Source of the DNA: Niveispirillum sp.
GTDB lineage: Bacteria; Pseudomonadota; Alphaproteobacteria; Azospirillales; Azospirillaceae
Assembly (NCBI RefSeq): GCF_017996735.1
Contig: NZ_JAGOGJ010000053.1
Coordinates: forward strand, 1-42,379
Reading direction: 5' to 3'
Length of the DNA stretch: 42,379 bases
The notes beneath the pieces are model-generated. The model worked only from the letters and a program-made list of their open reading frames with translations. It was not told where the DNA came from and made no database searches. The first letter of the stretch is position 1, and each line of letters begins with the position of its first letter. Shown piece by piece: positions 17,682-24,541 of this stretch. A program made the translations under genes and the position numbers.

Positions 17682-19063
17682 CCGCCCCCAGCCACGGCAC
17701 TCCACCCCCGCGCCAGGATTGGCGCTGCTTTCAGCCAGTACCAGGCTTCTGCCTGCAACCGCTCCGGCCCTGGCAGGATACCGTCGCCCGGCGGAAACAG
17801 ATGCCCGTCCCGCGCCTGCTGCCATGCCGCCAGCAGATGACCGCCGCCTTCGACCGGGCACAGGTCCGCCGGCGCCTCGCCGATACCGGGATGGCGCGTC
17901 AGGCCGGTCACCAGCGCCGGATGCCGGTCGGCCAGCACCGCCCCCACGGCGGCACCATAGCCCCACCCCTCCACGGCCCCACCCATCCAGCCCCGCGCGG
18001 CCAGCAGGCCGGCAATGGCATCCGCCATGGCTGCAAGATCGCCGGGATCGGCCACCGCGTCGCTATCACCCATGCCGGGCAGATCCGGGGCCAGCCACGC
18101 ACTATCGGCGGACGGGGGCAGAAGACCACCAGCGCCACCCAGATCATGCAGGCGCAGGACAGGCGCCCTCTGCCCACCCGTCCTCCAGGCGATGCCACCC
18201 GTCACGCCGCGTTCCGCGAAGGCGGGCGGCGGTGGGGCGTCACCGTCCGGCAGATGACGACGCAGGAAATCCGTGATCACGGTCCACGCCGCCTCCCGGT
18301 CGGGCGCGGTCCCCGGCGCCACGCCGGGCGGCAAGGCCGGCAGCTTCGACAGATAACCGACCAGCGGATCATCCTGTGCGATGAACAGCAGGGCGGGCAC
18401 AGTCAGCGCTGCCATATCGTCGGCCGGACGGTAGGAGAGCGCGGCGCCATAGCCGGTGCGGTAGTTGTCGCCTGCGCGCAGGAACTCCATGATCTGTTCA
18501 TGGATGCGGGCCAGGTCTGGCTTGGGCCGGGCCAGCCGGGCCGACGGCTCACGCCGGTACCAGGGGAAAAAGATGCCCTGATCCCGGATACGGTGCCAGG
18601 CCCAGGCCAGATGCCCGCCATCCCATTGCGGATGGAGGGGCGGCAGATAATTGGCCAGCAGGTCCGCCCGCTCCCCCTCCTCCATCAGCAGGAACCCGTC
18701 CACGACCAGACCGGAGACAAGCCGGGGGTACAGGGCGGCAAAACGGTTGGCGATGCAGGCCCCCGTATGGAAGCCGTAAAGCGCCACCTTTTCCAGCCCC
18801 AGCGCCCCCAGCAGTGCCACCAGCGCATCGGCAAACCGGTCCACGGTGGCGGGGCCATCGGGCAGTGGGTCCGACAGGCCGAAGCCGGGATTGTCGGGCG
18901 CGATCACCGTGGCGAACGGCGCCATGGCCCGCATCAGGGGCAGCAGTTCGGCGCTGTCACGCGGTGACTGATGCAGGGCCACCAGCACGGGGCCGCTGCC
19001 GGCGCGACGGTAATGGACCAGCCGGCCATCGACCCGGATGAAATGCCGCTCGACCTTCGTCAT
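17678..19063 (-). CDS. Tandem double alpha/beta-hydrolase-fold protein lacking Ser nucleophiles
   Basis: 461 aa cytosolic protein made of two homologous alpha/beta-hydrolase units. Unit 1 (about 1-270) has VALHQSPRDSAELLP, VIAPDNPGFGLSDPL and the elbow YGFHTG (96-101), where His99 replaces the usual Ser. Unit 2 (about 290-461) repeats these as LRLHDLGGAGGLLPP, APDLPGMGDSDAV and EGWGYG (365-370), where Gly368 replaces Ser. Later segments also repeat: GGHLAWAWHRIRDQGIFFP (149-167) against GGHLLAAWQQARDGHLFPP (407-425). The ATG at 19063 has a GGGGGAAGG site. It lies downstream of the membrane protein on the same strand. The first unit looks like a functional or modified hydrolase; the second is probably a pseudo-domain. 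Confidence 0.85.
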   Translation of the reverse strand: MTKVERHFIRVDGRLVHYRRAGSGPVLVALHQSPRDSAELLPLMRAMAPFATVIAPDNPGFGLSDPLPDGPATVDRFADALVALLGALGLEKVALYGFHTGACIANRFAALYPRLVSGLVVDGFLLMEEGERADLLANYLPPLHPQWDGGHLAWAWHRIRDQGIFFPWYRREPSARLARPKPDLARIHEQIMEFLRAGDNYRTGYGAALSYRPADDMAALTVPALLFIAQDDPLVGYLSKLPALPPGVAPGTAPDREAAWTVITDFLRRHLPDGDAPPPPAFAERGVTGGIAWRTGGQRAPVLRLHDLGGAGGLLPPSADSAWLAPDLPGMGDSDAVADPGDLAAMADAIAGLLAARGWMGGAVEGWGYGAAVGAVLADRHPALVTGLTRHPGIGEAPADLCPVEGGGHLLAAWQQARDGHLFPPGDGILPGPERLQAEAWYWLKAAPILARGWSAVAGGG

Positions 19064-19103
19064 CGCCTTCCCCCTTTTTCCAAGGGCAGCAGCATGACCC
19101 GGT

Positions 19104-19134
19104 CCCAAACGGTTGGTCCAGCCAACCGCTTGGG
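19104..19134. promoter_or_regulatory. Imperfect palindrome upstream of the double hydrolase gene
   Basis: Arms 19104-19116 and 19122-19134 (CCCAAACGGTTGG, one mismatch) surround TCCAG. It lies 41 nt upstream of the hydrolase start in the 98 bp gap after the membrane protein gene. It could be an operator or an attenuating hairpin. No T-run follows on the minus strand. Confidence 0.4.
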
Positions 19135-19161
19135 AAACACCACAAATGCCGGTTGTCGCCC

Positions 19162-19848
19162 TCAGAATGGCTTCACGGCACCCAGGAAGGCGTTGGTCAT
19201 GATGCCGGCCCAGTAGAAATAGGCCAGCTTGCGGCCGAAGGCCAAGGCGCTTGCCAGCTTGGCCTCCAGTTCGGCCGAACCGCCGATGGCTTCCAACTGG
19301 TTAAAGATGGTGATCCAGTCGCGCATGATATAGCGCAGCAGCAGCCCGATGATCAGCAGGCCGGAAAAGATCACGGCCTTGGCCGCGTACCACCCGGCCG
19401 ACAGCGGCCCGCCCGTGACAAGGCTGTAGACACCGACCGCGAACAGGGCCGGGATCACGACATAGCGGATGGCCTCGTCCGTCTTGGTCAGCACCATGTA
19501 GAAGGGCGACTTGCGCTTGAAGAAGGCCGTGATCACCAGCGCCACCCAGGCCGCCGTGAAGATCCACATGCCCACCAGCCAGTTCCCGCCCAACGGCTGA
19601 TACCCCATGTTATAGCCCAGATGCAGGCCCAGCGGCAGCAGCAGCACGATGCCCGTGCGCGGCAGGATGTCGATGCGATAGGCCGTTTCCATATGCCGCT
19701 TGCGTTCCGCCAGGCTGAGATTGGCATTGGTCAACAGCCGCGAGGCGTTGAACACTCCCCATTCCCCGCCCAGCCAATAGGCCATGGCGATGATATGGAC
19801 CCAACGCAGCATCAGATGTTCATCCAGATACATGCCCAGAAATTCCAT
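19162..19848 (-). CDS. Six-helix integral membrane protein (CopD / PuuD N-terminal-domain-like)
   Basis: 228 aa inner-membrane protein of unassigned function. Six hydrophobic segments lie at about 13-32, 65-82, 91-110, 128-146, 154-174 and 208-224. His18 in the first helix (LRWVHIIAMAYWLGGEWG) and His76 in the second (LGLHLGYN) sit where CopD-like and urate-oxidase-associated membrane domains carry conserved, sometimes haem-linked, histidines. The ATG at 19848 follows a G-rich site. Upstream are an FNR-type box (19942-19955) and a TGTCCGGACA operator, so expression may respond to oxygen and to a GntR regulator. Its association with the double hydrolase downstream suggests one operon. Confidence 0.7.
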   Translation of the reverse strand: MEFLGMYLDEHLMLRWVHIIAMAYWLGGEWGVFNASRLLTNANLSLAERKRHMETAYRIDILPRTGIVLLLPLGLHLGYNMGYQPLGGNWLVGMWIFTAAWVALVITAFFKRKSPFYMVLTKTDEAIRYVVIPALFAVGVYSLVTGGPLSAGWYAAKAVIFSGLLIIGLLLRYIMRDWITIFNQLEAIGGSAELEAKLASALAFGRKLAYFYWAGIMTNAFLGAVKPF

Positions 19849-19941
19849 GACCCCCGTCCTTCCCGTTCCTGATGGATGGCGGTCCGATCCTTCGCGGCCG
19901 CCGACGCGATGAACCATGGGGCGGGAAGACGGGGCGCTGAA

Positions 19942-19955
19942 TTGATCCAGATCAA
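19942..19955. promoter_or_regulatory. FNR/FixK-type box
   Basis: TTGATCCAGATCAA matches the FNR/Anr/FixK consensus TTGAT-N4-ATCAA exactly. Its near edge is 93 nt upstream of the membrane protein start, a distance compatible with activation of that gene. It is 2 nt from the TGTCCGGACA site. A chance match cannot be excluded. Confidence 0.55.
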
Positions 19956-19957
19956 TA

Positions 19958-19967
19958 TGTCCGGACA
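19958..19967. promoter_or_regulatory. TGTCCGGACA operator, copy 2
   Basis: Same 10 bp core as the sites at 12628-12643 and 41404-41417, with A+T-rich flanks (ATA before, AAT after). It lies 109 nt upstream of the membrane protein start and 185 nt upstream of the methyltransferase start, so it could serve either. Confidence 0.55.
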
Positions 19968-20152
19968 AATAGACCAGGAAGCTTGACGCTGACCGACCTG
20001 CGGTCACGCCCCCACAAAGGCGGGTTGCCCCGCCCACAAATCCACGTGGTGGAGATTGACAATTGGATGTGGGGCGGGGGGCCGCCCCCGGTCCTAAGCT
20101 TCGTGGCAACGGGCCATGGCGCCCGCCGCCAACAAGATGGAGGACAGGTGAG

Positions 20153-21382
20153 ATGGACGGTTCAGGAAAGCCCGTTCAGGACCGGGACGCGGCCCTTGTC
20201 GCCGCCTATGACGGCCCGCCCGATTACCGGGTGGTCGGCCGCCACGGCATCTTCCCGGAGATGACGCATGACGAGATCGAGCGTTTCAATTTCCTGGCCC
20301 ATATGAACCGCCATCTGGCCGGCCGTGTGATGCCGGCCGTGAAAAGCGCGTTCGAGACGCGGGTGGCCCCCGGCCAGAGCTTCACCGACCGCCATCAGGT
20401 GCGCCGTGCCCTGACCAGGGACCCTTACTGGCAGCTCTGGTCGGCACTGCGCCGCAACACCATGGAGATGCGGCAGCAGGCCGGGCGCTGGGTCACCCTG
20501 CGCCAGCAGGAGGAGCTGGCGGCCCGCGCGGCTTCCCTGACGGCGGGCGACCCGCGTCTGGTGCTGGACCCGTCCTTGAAACTGCCGCGTTATGTGTCGT
20601 CCATCGACCATCATTGCATGCCCGGCAGCTATCACACCGAATATGGTCCGGGCGATGTGGCCAACGCCGCCAATTACGACAGCGGCCTGTTCGCCACCAC
20701 GGGCGGCATGCTGGGCACATGGTCGGATGGCGGCGGTCAGGCGGTGGCCCGCTGGGTGGCCCGCAACCTGCCGGACTTCAAGCCCAGGCGTATCCTGGAT
20801 ATGGGCTGCGGCCTTGGCCACAATGTGCTGCCCATCGCCCAGGCCTTCCCCGAGGCCGAGATCGTGGCCGTGGATGTGGGCGCGCCCATGCTGCGTTACG
20901 GCCTGGCGCGGGCCAAGTCGCTGGGCGTGGAGAATGTGACCTTCGTCCAGGCCAATGTCGAAAGCCTGCCGCAATTCGCCGATGGCAGTTTCGACTGGGT
21001 GCAGACGACCATGTTCCTGCATGAAACCAGCTACAGCTCCATGCAGCGCATCTTCAAGGAGACGCACCGTCTGCTGGCGCCGGGCGGCATCGTCATGCAT
21101 GTGGAGCAGCCGCAATACAGTCCGGAAATGCCCCTGTTCGAACAGGCCATGCGCGACTGGGACGCGTTCTACAATGCCGAGCCCTTCTGGACCAAGATGC
21201 ATGAGGCGGACCTGGACGCCTGGATGGTGCAGGCCGGCTTTGCCAGGGAAAGCCTGATCCATGGCGGCGTGACGGCGGTGGTGGACAAATCCGTCTTCCC
21301 CGACGCCGCCGACGATACAGGCGAGGATTATGGCCGCAAGGCGGCCTGGCATGTCGTGGGTGCCCGCAAGGAGGTTGTGTGA
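20153..21382 (+). CDS. SAM-dependent methyltransferase with long N-terminal domain (module copy 1)
   Basis: Class I methyltransferase, 409 aa. The C-terminal Rossmann domain has motif I ILDMGCGLGHN (214-224), acidic post-I residue in VAVDVG (238-243), FDWVQTTMFLHET (280-292) and LLAPGGIVMHVEQ. The N-terminal 210 residues are helical and aromatic, ending in SSIDHHCMPGSYHTEYG (149-165), where a D-x-H-x-x-PGS pattern recurs in the paralogue at 31456-32505. The start has a GGAGGACAGGTGAG site. It is the first gene of a tightly overlapping triad with a small helical protein and a VOC protein. The methyl acceptor is unknown; a ubiE-like small molecule is more likely than a macromolecule. Confidence 0.88.
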   Translation: MDGSGKPVQDRDAALVAAYDGPPDYRVVGRHGIFPEMTHDEIERFNFLAHMNRHLAGRVMPAVKSAFETRVAPGQSFTDRHQVRRALTRDPYWQLWSALRRNTMEMRQQAGRWVTLRQQEELAARAASLTAGDPRLVLDPSLKLPRYVSSIDHHCMPGSYHTEYGPGDVANAANYDSGLFATTGGMLGTWSDGGGQAVARWVARNLPDFKPRRILDMGCGLGHNVLPIAQAFPEAEIVAVDVGAPMLRYGLARAKSLGVENVTFVQANVESLPQFADGSFDWVQTTMFLHETSYSSMQRIFKETHRLLAPGGIVMHVEQPQYSPEMPLFEQAMRDWDAFYNAEPFWTKMHEADLDAWMVQAGFARESLIHGGVTAVVDKSVFPDAADDTGEDYGRKAAWHVVGARKEVV

Positions 21383-21735
21383 TGTCGATCCAAATGGCCC
21401 TGGCCGGCGCATCGGCCAAACCCACGGGCAAGCGCCCGCATTTCCTGGAAAGCTGGGAAGCCGAACGCAGCATGGCCATCGCCCTGTCGCTGGCCGGCGA
21501 ACTGGTGGTCACACGCCAGCGGCTGGACACGCTGGAACGGCTTTTGGCCGCCAAGGGCATTGTCAGCCGGGAAGAGATCGAGAGTTTCAAGCCGACCAAG
21601 GATGAGGCCGCCGAACGCGGGTTGTGGAACCAGGAATTCCTGGCCCGTGTCCTGCGCGTGGTGCAGCAGGAGGCCGAGGCCCTGACCGCCACCGATGACA
21701 GCAGCGAAAATATCGCCGAGGAACTGGCCCGATGA
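21382..21735 (+). CDS. Small alpha-helical protein of the methyltransferase-VOC module (copy 1)
   Basis: 117 aa, no known domain recognised. It is mostly helical with heptad-like spacing in SLAGELVVTRQRLDTLERLLAAKG (36-59) and a second helix QEFLARVLRVVQQEAE (84-99), suggesting a coiled-coil adaptor or subunit. The ATG overlaps the methyltransferase stop (TGATG) with AAGGAGG 8 nt upstream, and its own stop overlaps the VOC start (ATGA). The 100 aa protein at 31157-31459 has the same helix-loop-helix pattern and the same neighbour set. Such coupling suggests a fixed complex with the methyltransferase or VOC protein. Confidence 0.82.
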   Translation: MSIQMALAGASAKPTGKRPHFLESWEAERSMAIALSLAGELVVTRQRLDTLERLLAAKGIVSREEIESFKPTKDEAAERGLWNQEFLARVLRVVQQEAEALTATDDSSENIAEELAR

Positions 21736-22616
21736 AGCTTTTGCGTGCCGCCACCCTGACCGTCCCCAACCCCGAGGCCAGCGCCGCCCGTTATATCGAG
21801 TGGCTGGATTATGATGTGGTGGAACGGGGCCGCCTGTCCGCCGATCTGGCCGCCGCCTGGGGCACGCCGGCCAGTCAGGGCCGGGCCTATGTCGTGTTGC
21901 AACCATCCAGTGGGGCACCGGTCTATCTGCGGTTCGTGGCCGGTGATCCCGTACCGGACTACCGGCCCCTGCGCACCTTCGGCTGGGCCGCCATCGAGAT
22001 CTGTGTGCAGGATGTGCTGAAGGTGAACGAGCGGATGCTGAACAGCCCGTTCGAGATCATCGGCCCCCCGCGGGAGATCGACGGGCTGCCCGCCATCTAT
22101 CCGATGCAGGTGAAGGGACCGGACGGGGAAATCGTCTATCTGACGCAGATCCGTTCCGACCTGCCGGCCTTTGACCTGCCGCGCGCCGAAAGCCTGATCG
22201 ACAAGCTTTTCATCCTGGTCCTGGCCTGTTCGGACATGGATGCCAGCATCGACTGGTTTGAAAAGGTGGTCGGGCTCAGCCTGGGTCGCAAGATGGACAT
22301 CATCTATACGATGCTGGCCACTGCCTTCGACCTGCCGATGGAAGACCCGCACACGATCAGCACCGTCGTGCATGACCGCGACGTGTTCCTGGAATTGGAC
22401 CAGTATCCGCCGGCCGCCACCCCGCGCCCGGCCCATGACGGCCAGTTGCCCCCCGGCATCGCCATCTGCACCCTGTCCCACCCCGACCTCTCAACAGTCA
22501 AGGGCAACTGGATCACGCCGCCCACCCGCCGCGACAGCCCCATCTATGGCGGGCAACTGACCGGAACGCTGCGCGCACCCGACGGCACGCTGGTGGAACT
22601 GGTGCAGTTGGGGTGA
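21732..22616 (+). CDS. VOC-superfamily (glyoxalase/dioxygenase-fold) protein (module copy 1)
   Basis: 294 aa with two vicinal-oxygen-chelate repeats (about 1-145 and 155-292). Shared blocks with the paralogue at 32535-33425: RAYVVLQPSSGAPVYLRFVA (51-70), GWAAIEICVQDV, NSPFEIIGPP (104-113), MQVKGPDGEIVYLTQI, and FLELDQYPP with Glu221. The second repeat keeps His214 and Glu221 as possible metal ligands. The first strand reads TLTVPN, so the usual first His is missing. It may be an isomerase, lyase or dioxygenase-like enzyme. The ATG overlaps the upstream stop (ATGA). Confidence 0.87.
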   Translation: MKLLRAATLTVPNPEASAARYIEWLDYDVVERGRLSADLAAAWGTPASQGRAYVVLQPSSGAPVYLRFVAGDPVPDYRPLRTFGWAAIEICVQDVLKVNERMLNSPFEIIGPPREIDGLPAIYPMQVKGPDGEIVYLTQIRSDLPAFDLPRAESLIDKLFILVLACSDMDASIDWFEKVVGLSLGRKMDIIYTMLATAFDLPMEDPHTISTVVHDRDVFLELDQYPPAATPRPAHDGQLPPGIAICTLSHPDLSTVKGNWITPPTRRDSPIYGGQLTGTLRAPDGTLVELVQLG

Positions 22617-22627
22617 GGGGTTGGCTT

Positions 22628-22668
22628 CCGGATCATTTGATGCCATATTTCAGCATCAAATGATCCGG
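22628..22668. promoter_or_regulatory. Toxin-antitoxin operator (perfect inverted repeat)
   Basis: Perfect 16 bp arms CCGGATCATTTGATGC (22628-22643) and GCATCAAATGATCCGG (22653-22668) with a 9 nt spacer. The right arm runs into the ribosome binding site (CGGAGG) of the antitoxin gene, 8 nt before its ATG. This is the expected place for antitoxin autoregulation. As RNA, the hairpin would also hide the binding site. Confidence 0.75.
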
Positions 22669-22676
22669 AGGTTGCC

Positions 22677-23114
22677 ATGCAGGTACAGGATATCATTGCC
22701 GTCATGGGGGGCCGTTCCGCATTCAAAGGGCCGGTCTCCACCCCGCTGGATCTTGTGCGTGGTTTAGGCGAAGGCATCCGGGTTGAAGCGTTGGACCATG
22801 TCGCCGGTCATGTCTATCCCGACCCCGGCGCGCGCCGTACCCTGATGGCGCGGGTCGTGCCGGAGGGCACCTTGAAGCGCCGCCTGCGCGAAGGACGGTT
22901 GACGCCCGCCGAAAGTGAGCGCACAGCCCGGCTGGCCAATATCATTGCGCAAGCTGAATATGTCTGGCGTGACACTGACGATGCGCGGGCATGGCTGATC
23001 ACACCGCACCCGGCACTGAATGATCGCCCCCCGATCGACGTCGCGGTTGAAGATTTCGGCGCCCGGCACGTGGAATATCTGCTGGAGGCGATCCTTCACG
23101 GCCTGCCGGCCTGA
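22677..23114 (+). CDS. Xre/MbcA/ParS-type antitoxin
   Basis: 145 aa antitoxin of the DUF2384 (MbcA/ParS) family. An N-terminal Xre-like helical part (VVPEGTLKRRLREGRLTPAESERTARLANIIAQAE, about 60-95) is followed by the DUF2384 C-terminal domain, with AWLITPHPALNDRPPIDVAVEDFGARHVEYLLEAIL. The last segment normally inserts into the RES toxin active site. It is 2 nt upstream of the RES gene and behind a perfect operator palindrome. Expected to neutralise the toxin and repress the operon. Confidence 0.93.
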   Translation: MQVQDIIAVMGGRSAFKGPVSTPLDLVRGLGEGIRVEALDHVAGHVYPDPGARRTLMARVVPEGTLKRRLREGRLTPAESERTARLANIIAQAEYVWRDTDDARAWLITPHPALNDRPPIDVAVEDFGARHVEYLLEAILHGLPA

Positions 23115-23116
23115 TC

Positions 23117-23590
23117 ATGACCGCAACCATCCGGGCCTTTCGCATCGCCGATAACCGCTTTCCATTGATGGATGGCGGTGGCGCCTTCCGCATGGGCGGC
23201 CGCTGGAACAGCAAAGGACGATACGTCATCTATGCCGGGATTGGTTTCGCCACGGCCATGCTTGAAAAGCTGGCCCATACAAGGATCGGCCGCATCCCGA
23301 CCGGTCAGCACTATGCGGTGATCACCATTCCCGAGAGCGTATCCGTCGAAACCCTTGACCCGGCCGCGTTGCCGGGATGGGATCGGATGGACCATGTCGC
23401 CAGCAGGGCATTCGGGGATGAATGGTATGACAGCAAGCGAACAGCCGCGCTGATCGTCCCCTCGGCCCCCGCCATGGGGTTGGAGCGCAACCTGCTGATC
23501 AACCAGCTTCACCCTGAATTCATGGACATCAAGGCCGAACGACCGGTTCCCGTCATTTGGGACCAGCGGCTGTTCGGCACCGATGGCTGA
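23117..23590 (+). CDS. RES-domain toxin (NAD+-consuming)
   Basis: 157 aa RES toxin. RES-family toxins such as MbcT and Xre-RES partners degrade NAD+. The three hallmark residues are visible: Arg29 in GGRWNSKGRYVIY, Glu50 in AMLEKLAH, and Ser116 in LIVPSAPA. The closing motif ERNLLINQLHPEF (123-135) is also intact, so the protein should be active. It is co-transcribed with the antitoxin and converges on the HMG-CoA-lyase-like gene (9 bp gap). It may stabilise this catabolic region or act in stress or phage defence. Confidence 0.94.
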   Translation: MTATIRAFRIADNRFPLMDGGGAFRMGGRWNSKGRYVIYAGIGFATAMLEKLAHTRIGRIPTGQHYAVITIPESVSVETLDPAALPGWDRMDHVASRAFGDEWYDSKRTAALIVPSAPAMGLERNLLINQLHPEFMDIKAERPVPVIWDQRLFGTDG

Positions 23591-23599
23591 CGCCAGGCT

Positions 23600-24538
23600 T
23601 CACACCCCCCACGCCCCGCTGAAACCCTTGGGCAAACCGGCATCCGGCGTGAAGCCATAAAGCTCCGTGTCCGGCAGCGCCGCCTTTACGATGTCGCGCA
23701 CCGCCAGCAGCTTTTCCAAGTCGATCCCAGTCTCATAGCCCATGGCGGCCAGCATGAAGGCCAGGTCTTCGGTCACGATGTTGCCCGACGCACCGGGCGC
23801 GAAGGGGCAGCCGCCGATACCGCCCAGGGAGGCATCCAGCGTCGTGATGCCTTCATCCAGCGCCGCGAGCGCATTGGCCAGACCCAGGCCGCGCGTATTG
23901 TGCAGATGCACGCCGGAGCAGGCATGGTCACCCACAACACCCCGGACGGCGCGGATCAGGCGCTTCACCTGGGCCGGGTTGGCGTAACCGGTGGTGTCGG
24001 ACAGGCCGACCTCGTCACAACCGGCTTTCATCAGGGCCTCGGCGATCTCCAGCACCTTGGCTTCCGGCACCATTCCTTCCAGGGTGCAGCCGAAGGCGGT
24101 GGACAGGCCGCCTTCGAATTTGGGCCGGCTGCCCTCTGGCTGTGCCTTGATCAGGGCAGCGATGGCGGCCGTCTCCTCCAGCATCTGGGCATGGGTCCGG
24201 CGGACATTGCGCAGGCTGTGGGTTTCGCTGACCGACAGGGGGATGGTGATCTTGTGCGCGCCGGCAGCCACCGCCGCCTCTGCCCCCTTGAGATTAGGCA
24301 CCAGCACCGCCACCGTCAGGCCGGGGATGGTACGGGCATAGGTCACCAGTTCGGCCGTGTCCGCCAGTTGCGGCAGGATCTTGGCGGGGACGAAGGACCC
24401 GACCTCAATCTCCCGCACGCCAGCGGCCGCTTCGGCCGCGATCCAGGCTTTTTTGGCGTCAGTCGGCATGATGGGGCTGATGCTCTGCAGCCCGTCGCGG
24501 GGACCGACCTCGGAAATTTCGATGAACGTACCGGCCAT
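23600..24538 (-). CDS. HMG-CoA-lyase-family enzyme
   Basis: TIM-barrel lyase, 312 aa. Catalytic and metal residues of the family are present: Arg14-Asp15 (VGPRDGLQ), His211/His213 (GVHLHNT), Asn253, and Cys244 in the signature GGIGGCPFAPGASGN (239-253). It cleaves a 3-hydroxy-3-methyl acyl-CoA or a citramalyl-CoA-like thioester. Next to LeuCD-like and CaiB genes, and with no leucine-degradation genes (isovaleryl-CoA dehydrogenase, methylcrotonyl-CoA carboxylase) alongside, cleavage of a (2-methyl)malyl-CoA-type product is favoured over ketone-body chemistry. It follows the CaiB gene by 3 bp. Confidence 0.92.
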   Translation of the reverse strand: MAGTFIEISEVGPRDGLQSISPIMPTDAKKAWIAAEAAAGVREIEVGSFVPAKILPQLADTAELVTYARTIPGLTVAVLVPNLKGAEAAVAAGAHKITIPLSVSETHSLRNVRRTHAQMLEETAAIAALIKAQPEGSRPKFEGGLSTAFGCTLEGMVPEAKVLEIAEALMKAGCDEVGLSDTTGYANPAQVKRLIRAVRGVVGDHACSGVHLHNTRGLGLANALAALDEGITTLDASLGGIGGCPFAPGASGNIVTEDLAFMLAAMGYETGIDLEKLLAVRDIVKAALPDTELYGFTPDAGLPKGFSGAWGV

Positions 24539-24541
24539 GGC

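Larger units (their letters stand above)
19849..20152. other. Divergent intergenic region between membrane protein and methyltransferase
   Basis: This 304 bp region holds no supported gene. It carries an FNR/FixK-type box and an adjacent TGTCCGGACA operator within 26 bp of each other, and the methyltransferase ribosome binding site. It therefore looks like a shared control region. Confidence 0.5.

Noticed and set aside
23600..24538. HMG-CoA lyase of leucine degradation
   Set aside because: The genes normally beside it (isovaleryl-CoA dehydrogenase, methylcrotonyl-CoA carboxylase subunits) are missing, and its operon partners suit malyl-type thioesters.
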